Shown piece by piece: positions 1-9,789 of a DNA stretch of 64,000 bases. The position numbers and the translations under genes are program-made. The notes beneath the pieces are model-generated. The model searched no databases. It saw only the letters and a program-made list of their open reading frames with translations, and had not been told where the DNA came from. Every line of letters begins with the position of its first letter. The first letter of the stretch is position 1. Source of the DNA: Vicugna pacos (Eukaryota; Chordata; Mammalia; Artiodactyla; Camelidae); NCBI RefSeq assembly GCF_048564905.1, contig NC_133006.1:22660001-22724000 (forward strand). The letters are read 5' to 3'.

Positions 1-394
1 TTAAAAATTTGGGGAACCAATCTTGACTTTTGGTACTTTTCATATTCAAAATTTCTTTCTGCTACCTTATTTTGCCATCATAATTTTAAAAGTAATAGTA
101 AAATGAGTAAAGTTTTACATCTGCTTTTTTGTATTTGTGTTCTAACAGATCTACACCAAAGGCAGAGGGTATATATTTATTACTTTCATTGAAGTCTGAT
201 TTGGGGGGGTGGGTGGCAGTGGCCACGGACAGGAAAAAAAGGAAGAGAGAAATATTAACCTCAGCTAACGTAGCAAAGTACCGTGTTTGCTCCTGTGTTA
301 CTGGGTGTGAAACATGATCTGGGAAATGAGATCAAATGGGCCTGTAGAGTAAGAGACCTAGTCAACCTTGAGATGAAAGACAGGAAAAAATTCA
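1..394. other. DNA downstream of DQA, nothing recognised
   Basis: This stretch lies 3' of the DQA polyadenylation signal. I see no exon, no clear repeat and no long conserved reading frame. The short open frame at 129-317 has no recognisable product and no exon signals. Confidence 0.5.
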
Positions 395-709
395 GTAAAG
401 ACCTCGTAAAGGGATTTATTGCTTCCATGGATACATTAGTTTAGGGTCACTGAGGGATTAAGTAGCTGGGTGGGATAGCTCAGGGATCTCCAATAGGGAA
501 CAATTTAGGAAAGAAAAAAACTAGGAGGCCACGGGGAGAGTTCCAAGGGCTACGTATGAGAGTTCTGAGATGATACGGCACCTTAAGTCCCAGAGAAGAG
601 GTGAGAGGAGGAGTGCAGGAGGAGAGAAGGTATATGACGAACTTGGCCAGAAAATAGTTCTAGGTCATCTAGCACATCCGCTCTTCTCTCTTGCAGATGG
701 GCAGTGCAC
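395..709 (-). other. DQA: DQA 3' UTR exon (exon 5) with polyadenylation signal
   Basis: Read on the minus strand, this block matches in order the 3' UTR of mammalian DQA as I know it from human DQA1. It begins GTGCA after a CTGCAG acceptor at 710, includes the TGACCTAG and CTCTTCTCTGGGACTTAAG segments, and ends in a GGAAGCAATAAAT signal. The AATAAA hexamer is the complement of 415-420. Exon 4 continues past the stop codon at 895-897 to a GTAAG donor near 873, so the last intron separates the coding part from this exon. The left edge is set 15-25 nt after the hexamer and is approximate. Confidence 0.8.
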
Positions 710-894
710 CTGCAGCAGGACAAACACGACGCAGGTGGGTCCTAGGGGCTCCTGGGCCATTATCATGCTGTTTCCCAATTCTGCAACTTTTTAGCACATT
801 TGTGTTCAAAACCTCCTCCCAATTTCCTTCTTCCTGTACTGGGTCTCTAGCTCTAAAAAAATTTGAATTCTTACCTTCCCTTCTGGAGTGTGAC

Positions 895-3800
895 TCATAA
901 GGGTCCTTGGTGTCTGGAGGGAGCACCTGAGCGCAAGCCTTGGATAATGAAGACAGTGCCCACCACGATGCCTATGAGGCCCATGGTCAACCCCAGGGCG
1001 CAGACCACAGTCTCCGTCAGCTCTGACATGGGGGTTGGAATCTCAGGTTCTGTGAGAGTGAAGTTGTGGAGGTCACAATACAGAGTGTTTCTGTGTGTGT
1101 ACGTGGGATGGGGTGAGGGAGGATTGGTTCTGCAAGGTCTTGGGGCATGGGACTTAGGGAGGAGAGTGAGGTCTACATTAGAAATATTGGAAGTGTGAAG
1201 TTTGGGGCCATGAAGACTAGGGGATAAGAGGCAGGATGTTCTAGACTCGACCGAGAAAAGAAAGTTCCAAAAGGGGTGGAACTTATACATACCCCAGTGT
1301 TTCAGGAGTGGCTCATCCAGGCCCCAGTGCTCCACTTTACAGTCATAAATATCATCATCAGAAGGGAGGAAGGTGAGATAACTGATCTTGAGGAAGGAAT
1401 GATCATTTTTGGAGAGGAAGCTGGTCTCAGAAACGCCTTCTGTGACAGAGCGCCCATTCCTCAACCACGTGATGCTGATCACAGGAGGGAAGATGTTGTC
1501 CACGTGACAGATGAGGGTGTTGGGCTGGCCCAGCATCACGGGGGCCTTGGGAAACACAGTCACCTCAGGAACCTCTATGGTGAGGAAACAGCACTGCTGT
1601 GAAATGAGAACAGCTCTGCCCTGGGGTCCCACACTGTGTCCTGGGGAGCCTGCCCACCAACACTGCCCAGTGTGATAGTGGAAGAGCTCTTATTCCCTTC
1701 TGCTTGGGACCCACTATTCACTCCCTCTGCTTTATCCCTGTCCCCTTCTTTTTGAGGACCTGCTTGTCAGGTGGGAGGGCTATGGGAGCTCACCTCAAAA
1801 GGTTCAAAGATTGTGTTACGGAAGTAGGGATCTTTGTATCACGTGGAGACATGTGATTTGTAGTAAGGGGGAGGATGAGGGTTCAGAGAAAATCTGAGAC
1901 TCCTTGGAAAGGTGAGAATTTTATAGAGTGGTGAAAGGTATCTACTCCTAGGGATGAGGGGAGTGAGGCCTGGTATGAAGGGATAGATTCAATAAAGAGA
2001 GACAGCATGGTGAACACATACCATTGGTAGCAGCAGTAGAGTTGGAGCGTTTAATCATAATGTCCAAATTATGTTTCCCTACGTCTAAGTTTCTCAGTGC
2101 ACCTTGCGGGTCAAAACTTGTAAACTTGCTAAACACAGGCAGCTGCCAGACAGTCTCCTTCTTCTCCAGGTCCACGTAGAACTGCTCATCTCCATCAAAT
2201 TCGTGGGTATATTGGCCAGAAGGACCGTAAGACTGGTAGACATTTACGCCATAGGAGGCAACATGGTCAGCTGAGTCGGGTGAGCATGAAGGTGGAAAAC
2301 AGAGGGAGATAAAAGAACCTCATTAAGCAAAGTGACAGGAGAAACTGACTTTCATGTGTTGTGGGCTTTACACGGTGACTGCACCATAGTCTGCATACAA
2401 AATTCTCAGCACTTGCTTCCTCTCCCTTAGTGTTGGTAGTTGTCTGATTAGTTGAAAGGCACTGAAACAAAACCTCCTTATCTTTGCAATGAATCTTCTT
2501 GATTTCTTTTTCAGACATGAATATATGCGATTATTCTTTTCAAGATCCTTGCCTTGGCTGCCAATTGTGGCTGAAAACATCACACTTCTGTGCCAACTGG
2601 AAACAATTCAGTTTTGCAGTTTTATCCTTAGCTGGATCCTCTGTCCTGCTCAGCAATGGCCCTTCTGCTCTCCTGCACCATTTTCTTTCCATCACTAATC
2701 TGTGCACCCTCTAGGGGGCAGAAAGCATGTCTTTTTGTCTTTGAACTCCCCAAATTTAGCTTGCTGTGCTTAAAAATTGAACAGCAATTGCTATTCTTGA
2801 GCATCACAGAGATTTTGGAGAAGACTGACAGACAAAGGGGTAGCAGAACTGTATGAAAGTCAGAATCAGCAGTGACCAGACGTGCATTATGATTTGTGAG
2901 TCCTAAGCACTGTTGCTTTGTGAGTCCCTTCTTTTAAAAGAATATTAAAAATCATATTTTATGACCATACTGGTATAAAGACAAACATAATCTAGATTGC
3001 ATTAAAAATTAGAATATTTTCCCCAATCCTAAAAGTTCACCTTTTTCCAATTTTAAAATAAAAAAGTGTTTTATGGGGCCCTACAAGCATTGCAGGCCCT
3101 TGGCACTGTGCCCACTGTGCCCAGCCTGCCCAGGACTCCGGTGTGACGTTGAAGAAAGAAAATTCTGAAGTGCTCTGGAGAAGCAGGAGCAACTTCCAGT
3201 ACCACACAAAATTAGAATGGGAGCAGTCATGGTTAGTAAAGTTGCTGAAGGTTAGAGTAAACCCATTTCACTTCCCCTTTGAACTATCTGGTCTTTCTAC
3301 TTTGATTTTTACAAACCCACTTTTCATGTCTATGAAACAACAGAGACATGAGCCAGGGATGGATCCTAGAAGGAAAGGATCGTAAAGGAAAGTATGAAGA
3401 GAGGGTAGAAGAGGTGGACAGCAAAGGCAGAGGGGGCTGGGGAACATAATAAACAATTTGTGCTTGTCCATTCTTCTTCTTGAAGGACTTCCTTCTCTAG
3501 ACGGGGTGAAGAACAGGAGATTTGGTGAAGAACAGGCTGACAATTTGAAAACAATGTAATTTAATTCATCAAGTTGCTCATCATAAAGTTCTCAATTTAA
3601 AATAAAAATAAACTTCTTGTTTTGTTAAAGAAAAAAAGTGAAGCTACACCTGTAATGGTAATACTAAAAATAAGAATAATTTTTGACATTTGTGTGTCTT
3701 AACTAAGAAAGCATATCTACACACCCATTTTATTTATTTGTGGGGTGACACGTGTGAGGTAATGAGATTGGTGAGGACCATTGGTAAAATGACTTGTCTA

Positions 3801-4429
3801 AAGGTATCTGCTGGGCTCGCTGACCCATTCCCCACCTGTGCCAGATTCCAGCCAGGAAATGTATGTAAATCTGAGACTAAGAAAAGGTCACCCTTCTTTA
3901 CATCTACATACTATACATAATTCATGGAAGTATTTACCGCAAGATAAACTGCAGGAGAAATATGTAAAAAGCTTCAAAGTTTGTTCAGAGAAATTTGGGA
4001 GCAACAGTTCTTGAAATTTTTGTAACAAAACATCTACTTGTGGAAACACCTCTAATCTTTGAGGCAACCGCGAGTGAATGCCCTGGGCCCCTCCAGGACA
4101 CCTTCACTGGATCCGGTATCAGAAGCAGAATGATGTCCTTGATGCACTCCACAACAGCACAGGTCGCGGAGGGCGTGAGGTGGGACCTTAGTTTCCTGAA
4201 GGAGGAACGACTGTAATTTTTAAATTTACTTAATATTGAGAACGCTTTGAGGAGTCCCTACTATTTCTATGCCAATCTCTATGTTTTTTCCTCTCCAATT
4301 CCCTGCTCCCCAACTCTAGTCGCCACATCTCCCAGCTGCAAACTCACCCAAGATGTCTTGACCTCCGCAGGGGCTCATTATGGTGGTCAGGGTGAGGACC
4401 CCCAGAATCAGAGCTCTGTTTAGGATCAT
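895..4429 (-). CDS. DQA: MHC class II DQ alpha chain, four coding exons, intact
   Basis: DQ alpha chain, a type I membrane glycoprotein that pairs with DQ beta, loads peptides in endosomes and presents them to CD4 T cells. Coding exons (complement): 4348-4429 (82 nt, signal peptide), 2022-2270 (249 nt, alpha-1), 1293-1574 (282 nt, alpha-2 Ig domain), 895-1049 (155 nt, connecting peptide, membrane segment, tail). All junctions obey GT-AG and the lengths equal those of human DQA1. They join in frame to 255 residues. Diagnostic segments: leader [10 protein letters not shown], alpha-1 [15 protein letters not shown], the RSNSTAATN glycosylation site, alpha-2 [19 protein letters not shown], and membrane segment [13 protein letters not shown] ending RHQGPL. 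The DQ-type leader and tail rule out DRA and DPA. The alpha-2 site that reads NIT in human and cattle reads SIT here, so one N-glycan is predicted to be missing. No disabling change is seen. Confidence 0.95.
2271..4347 (-). other. DQA: DQA intron 1
   Basis: Intron between leader and alpha-1 exons, with donor GTGAGTT at 4347 and acceptor CTCAG at 2271. I see no further coding material. A CTCF-like motif lies at 2708-2719 (separate entry). The remainder shows no repeat I can name. Intron 2 (1575-2021) and intron 3 (1050-1292) are short and unremarkable. Confidence 0.6.
2708..2719 (+). promoter_or_regulatory. candidate CTCF motif in DQA intron 1
   Basis: CCTCTAGGGGGC fits the CTCF core CCASYAGRKGGC at 11 of 12 positions (T for A at position 3, a common variant) and is followed by AG as is often seen. 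Plus orientation, pointing toward the candidate on the minus strand at 19184. Motif match only. Confidence 0.4.
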
Positions 4430-4541
4430 CCTCTTCTCCAGGTGGTCTCAGCGGTCGGTCTTCTGGGCTGCACGGCAGTGATGAAGGCTGAGCTGAGAAG
4501 GAGCTCTAAAGACGCCCAAACTGACTCTGCCCGGTCAGGTT

Positions 4542-4610
4542 TTGGCCAATCAGAAAAATCCCCTATGATGACGCCTCAGTTGCCGATTGAAGACTTTGTG
4601 CTAAGGGGCC
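4542..4610 (-). promoter_or_regulatory. DQA: DQA proximal promoter, X1-X2-Y boxes
   Basis: On the minus strand, reading toward DQA, the order is X1 GGCAACTGAGG (complement 4574-4584), the adjoining X2 CRE-like GCGTCATCA (4566-4574), then Y box CTGATTGGCCAA (4542-4553). Spacing matches class II promoters such as DRA. An upstream S/W-like stretch (CCCCTTAGCAC) lies near 4594-4610 but is less certain. RFX, CREB/ATF and NF-Y bind these boxes and recruit CIITA. No TATA box is seen between the Y box and the start codon at 4427-4429, about 110 nt away, as is usual for DQA. Confidence 0.85.
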
Positions 4611-4619
4611 TGGACGGGG

Positions 4620-6060
4620 TTGGGAAATCCCCTGGTCCTGATGCAGCCTCCACTCACAGTGGACCTGACGGAGTTTTCCATGAAAGGAGGGAGTGTATGA
4701 AATCAGAATCCTCTTGCATGTGTGTCTGCCTGCTGGTGACAAGACGGGTGAGAATTTCTAAGCAGTCTCATGGATAAATGAGGTCATCACTAATATGGTA
4801 TCTGACAGGACTGTCTGGGTTACAACTTCCAAGAATTCTCCCTTGAACTGATGGCTTCCCTGGCAGCCCTCAGCCCCTCCCCTTTCCCTGGCCTCCATAT
4901 GTGGGCTAATCGTCTTTCTGCTCGCTTCCCTAGCACGTGTGGAATTCTCTAAACACTGGGTGACCCAGGGGATTTCTGCTGGTGGTAGCCAAGGAGTACC
5001 CCTGCCTTTTCTGCTTCTATAAATCCAGTTGAGTAAATTACTCTTCTCATCTTCTCCAAAGCTCCACTGACTGCACCCAGGGTAATAAAAGGACTTACCA
5101 TGTCATTCAGGGCCGCCTAAGGTAACTGCATGATCTTCCATTTGTATGTTTTCCCTGCCTTGAATATTTATGCTCTGTGTTTTGGTGAACCTATCTACCT
5201 TTGAAAGAATTGGGGGGACATTGATTACATTAAAGGAAGCTCTGTCTGGCTTGCTGTATAGTTTTTTTTTAAATTTAAGAATGTCACGTCAAATGTTGAG
5301 GGCAGAATACAAGGAACTGCTGTGACTTAGAAAATTGTTTTCTTCTATTCACCTACTGGATATTTTAACATTTTTTATCCTGCCACATTAAAATCCCAGG
5401 TACTTTTGAGGAACCAGGGACTGAGCTAATGTCAAAGGAAGGTTTCAGAGAGACAGACCCTTTTTTTCCCAGAAGAATCAATTTTCCGTGTGTTATGGAA
5501 GCCGCAAGTTAACGAAGGTTCCATTTAGAAGCAATCACCCTGTCCTTGTTGGCTGGCCCTCCGTTTCTCAGCGCTCAGTCTTAGCTCACAGTGACGGAGA
5601 CTACGAAGAAGAGTGAAACAGAAAAAGCTGGCGTCTGAGAGCTGCCTGGCACCATTAATTAGGCCTTGGTGTTGCCAGGAGCGGCCTGCTGGTCACAGCT
5701 AGGTTTCGGTGTTTTCTTGCTGAACGTCAGCAATGCCATGTAACCAGTGTCAGACAGCCGTTCTGTGACCATGATGGCTCAAAACAGAAGACAAGGCCAC
5801 TCAGCAGTCGCGTCTCAGCACAGGCAGAACATGAAGCGTGTCCAAGTTGTGAAAGTGGCCAAGCGTGCTTCTCCCCTGGGTAATATGAACGGCCTCTGCT
5901 CCTTTCCCAACTGCGGCTATAGCCTCAGTGTAGTCTTCCTTCTTATTTGGTAAGATTTATTAAGATACCTGATTATAGAATTACTCCACCCCCCACCCAC
6001 TTCCTGATGGAATCCAATGAAGAACAGACTCTCTTTCTTAAATCCTCCTTCAAATCGCCT
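4620..6060. other. upstream flank of DQA, nothing assigned
   Basis: About 1.4 kb of non-coding DNA upstream of the DQA promoter. No exon, no obvious mobile element and no strong regulatory motif was recognised. The open frame 5747-5953 has no family features. Confidence 0.4.
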
Positions 6061-6069
6061 AGCACAAAC

Positions 6070-6485
6070 CCAAAAGGCATAATAGTTTAAGGGTCAGTTT
6101 TATGTGTTACCTAGGCTATCGTCTTTAGTTTTCACTCAAACATGAATCTAGGTGATGCTCTGAAGATACCTTGTAGACGTGATTAAGGTCCATAGTCATG
6201 TGATTTTAAGTAAAAGAGGTTATTTTAGACAATCTGGGTGAGCCAGAGCCAATCCATTGACGATTCTCAAGAGCAGATCTGAGGTTTCCCTGGGGGAAAG
6301 AGATTCCACCATGGGCTGAAGCTTCAGCTTATGTGGAGAGCTCCAGCCTGCCTTTCCTGACGGTAGATAACACCTTATGGTCTTGGACTTGCCTAGTCCA
6401 TCCTCACAACTGTGTAAATGAATTCCTTGCAATAATTCTCTTAGCACATCTCTCCAACAGGTTCTGCTTCTCTGGTTCAGACATC
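6070..6485 (+). repeat. old interspersed repeat, family not assigned
   Basis: The segment resembles a widely dispersed mammalian repeat: a block near CTAGGTGATGCTCTGAAG, then GTGATTAAGG, a middle part with CTTCAGC and CCAGCCTGCC, and an end with GGACTTGCC and GAATTCCTT. I recognise the pattern but cannot name the family with confidence. It is too diverged to be recent. Confidence 0.4.
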
Positions 6486-6694
6486 TTCATTCTGAGATGC
6501 CCATGATTCCCCATGGTGAGCTGTCTCCTTCGCTGCAGTGAACAATAGCACCAACTTGCTCATCCACAGATGTGCTCCTGGTGGCCCTTGGCCGAAGGCA
6601 TTAACCACACTTCATTGGACAGTTGTGAAGGATACACATACGCTGCACCTGGACTGAAAAGTTCCCAGGGCTCTTCAACTGTCCTTGTGATACT

Positions 6695-6800
6695 TTAACA
6701 TCATCTCCATTTTACAAGGAGACAATGAATTTCAGAAAGATGAAAGAATTTGCCCAGGGTCACACAGCTGGTGAGTGAAGGGCTGAAATGTGACAAAGGC
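6695..6800 (+). repeat. MIR SINE fragment
   Basis: It contains the MIR hallmark order CCATTTTACA, then CAGAAAGATGAAAGAATTTG, then CCCAGGGTCACACAGCTGGT. Ancient tRNA-derived SINE, core plus right end, plus orientation. Confidence 0.75.
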
Positions 6801-7926
6801 AAGTCATGAGTTCCTGTGGAGGGAGGAGATCTCTCATGTGGATTCATAATACAGTGTCTTAATATAATTAGGATAAATATGTGATTCTATAGATGGCCTC
6901 ATCATTCTTTCTAGTCTCTTCCATTATGGACCAAGAGGGATTTTTGAGGTTCTACCTGAGATGCACTCTTTTTACCATGAAACATCCTTTTTTCTGAGTG
7001 GTAAATAACATGTTTCTATGCTTTTTCCTGAGTCTAGACTTATTTGCTTTATATCTTAAAGAAATTCTTTATGATTTGGCAAATGATCAAAACCTTTCTT
7101 AATGGTGCTTCAGATTTTCACCTATTTATGTTATAGTTAAATAAATTCAACTCAAATTAGGAAGGTAGGGTGTTAAATGTGCAGGATGAGAATTGTATCG
7201 TGGATGGGAAGTTCAAGGTCCAGTCTCAGATCTCACATCCTGCAGGATGCAGGGAAAGTCCAAGCAAGGCAGTGTCATTTACTAAGAGACAGAAGATGAG
7301 CTCTGTCTTCAACCTGAGTCTGTGTCTCTCCTCTTCTTGTGGTCACGCAATGAATCTTGTTCTCGTTGCTTCTGTCTTCAGGTCATAATTTTAACATAAA
7401 GTGAAATTATTAGTGAACTAAACTTAGATAGAGGAATGTGTGCCAATTTAAAAACCAATTTGTTACATTTATCTGAAAGGAAAATAAGAGATCCTATCCA
7501 TAAATTAGTGGTGGAAATGAGGTTTGCAGTTTAAATATTACTTTGTCCAATAATTTTCTAAAAATCATTAATTTTCTACCATTGATTTAAGACTTAAAAT
7601 TGTCAATGGAATGGAATGTGTCATTATAACTTACATCTTTGAGAACTCTCTAAGAAATTAGTTAGTAACTCATGTTACTTCTAGTTAACATTTATAACGT
7701 TCACTAAGAACCTGTGTATTTTCAAGTTCTGACTTTCAACTATTTTGCTGTGATACAACCCTAGTTATTATGCACTGGTGAAATTTTACTAAAAGGGCCA
7801 AGCCTCCACCATCTAGAAGTAGGTAAAGATGTTTCACAACAACGACAGAGTCCAGAGCAATAAAGTAAAAAGAAGATGGACTTTGTAATCAAATGAAGAA
7901 GTATTCAATAATGCTTTTGATTTTAT

Positions 7927-8990
7927 CAGCTGCATTGGTGAAAGACACTGAAGAGGACACAAACAAATGGCGAGGCATTCTGTGTTCATGGATTGGAAGA
8001 ATTAATATTGTTAAAATCCCCATAATAGCCAAAGGCAACTATCGATTTAACATGATTCCCATCAAAATACCAGTAACATTCTTCACATAAACAACAACAG
8101 CAAATCCTAAAATTTGCATGGAACCACACAAGACCCTGAATAACCAAAGCAATCCTGAAGAGGAACAAAGCTGCAGGTATCACTCCTCCTGATTTCAAAC
8201 TATACTACAAGTCTACAGCAATAAAAATAGTGTGATACTGGCATAAAAATAGACACATAGAACAATGGAGCAGAGTAGAGAGCCCAGAATCAAACCCTTG
8301 CACAAATGGTCAACTAATATTTGCCAAGGGATCCTACCTAGATCATCCAAAGGGAAAAGAATAGACTCTTTAACAAATAGTGCTGGGAAAACTGGACAAG
8401 CGCTTACAGAAGAATGAAATTGGTCCCCATCTCACACCACTCACAAAAATTAACTAGAAATGAATCAAAGCCTTAAACTTAAGATCTGATACCACAAAAC
8501 TCCTAGAAGAAAACACAGGGAAGATGCTCCTTGACATTTGTCTTGGCAATGAGTTTTTGGATATGACACTTAAAGCACAAACAATGAAAGCAAAAATCAA
8601 CAAAAGGGGCTGCATCAAACTTAAAAGTTTCAGCACAGCAAAAGAACAATTAGGAAAATAAAAAGGCAACCTACAGAGTAGGGGAAATATATGCAAACCA
8701 TATATTTGGTAAGTGTTTCATATTCAAAATATATAAAGAATTAAACAACCCAATAACAAAAAATCCCCACAAAAATCAAATTAAAAAGTGGGCAGAGGCA
8801 CTATAGAAATTTTTCCAAAGAGGACATTCAAATGGCCAACAGGACATAAAAAATGCTCAACATCACTAATCATAAGGGAAGTACAATCAAAACCACAATG
8901 TGCTATCACGTTACACCTGTTAGAATGGCTATCATCAAGAAGACAAGAGATAATAACTGTTGGCAAGGATATGGAGATGTGATGTATGTT
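7927..8990 (+). mobile_element. LINE-1 fragment, ORF2 3' part
   Basis: Sense L1 ORF2 text is plain: GTTCATGGATTGGAAGAATT, then AATCCTGAAGAGGAACAAAG, TTCAAACTATACTACAAG, then AATAGTGCTGGGAAAACTGG and CACAGCAAAAGAACAATTAG. The reading frame is broken many times (short open frames only), so it is a dead copy. It starts within ORF2, hence 5'-truncated. The right end meets a piece of L1 in the opposite direction at about 8990. Confidence 0.85.
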
Positions 8991-9485
8991 GTACACTACA
9001 TCCCTAATACTTATTTATCTTATAGTTGGAAGCTTGTAACTTTTGACTTCCTACATCCATTTCTCCCTTCCCCCACTTCCCACCTCTAGTAACCTCAAAT
9101 CTCATCTATTTTTCTATGAGTTTGTTTTTGAAGTGTAATTGATCTACAACACTATGTTAGTTCCTATTTCACAATGTAGTGATTCTATATTTCTATACAT
9201 TTCAAAATGATCAGCACCACAAATCTGGTTGTGATCTGTCACCATACAAAGATATTACATAATTATTGACTCTATTTCTGTGCATTTCATACCTGTGACT
9301 CATTTATTTTGCATCTGAAGTTTATGCCTCTTAACCTCCCTCACTACTTACTTTCTCACCTAGCCCTCTCCCCTCTGGCAACCACCAGATCATTTCGTTT
9401 GTTCTTTGTCTCTATAACTCTGTTTCAGCTTTGTTATATTTGTTCATCTGTTTTATTTTTTAGATTCTACATATAAATGAAATTA
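8990..9485 (-). mobile_element. LINE-1 3' UTR and ORF2-end segment, inverted
   Basis: This is L1 3' UTR sequence in antisense: ACTTATTTATCTTATAGTTG, then CTATGTTAGTTCCTATTTCA, GATATTACATAATTATTGAC, and near the right end TTTTTTAGATTCTACATATA, which abuts the ORF2 end. It sits between two sense L1 pieces and overlaps in content with the sense piece that follows, which suggests a 5'-inverted (twin-primed) insertion. Confidence 0.7.
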
Positions 9486-9775
9486 TGAAGGGTAGAAATT
9501 TTCAATAAGTAGTAAATAAGCACTAGAGATCTAATGTATAGTATAATGAACATTGTATTATAATAATCAAACTTGCTAAGACACTAGAAAATTATTCTAA
9601 TCACTAGAAAGAAAGGATAATTATGTAATATGACAGATGTGCTAATTATCACTACAATGGCAATAATATTATGGTATATAAATGTATCAAATTAACATTG
9701 TACAGCTTCAGTTTATACAGTGTTATATGTCAGATATATTTCCATAAGAAAAGAAAAAATAGGTAGCATAATTTA
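9485..9775 (+). mobile_element. LINE-1 3' UTR end
   Basis: Sense L1 3' UTR: AAATAAGCACTAGAGATCTA, TAGTATAATGAACATTG, then ATGTATCAAATTAACATTGT and GTTATATGTCAGATATATTT, ending in an A-rich tail near 9745-9765. It matches the artiodactyl L1 3' end pattern. Confidence 0.7.
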
Positions 9776-9789
9776 ATTTCTATTAAACA

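Noticed and set aside
895-4429. DRA as the identity of the minus-strand alpha-chain gene
   Set aside because: The leader, the alpha-1 [15 protein letters not shown] segment, the STAATN end of alpha-1 and the RHQGPL tail are DQA features; the 3' UTR also matches DQA.
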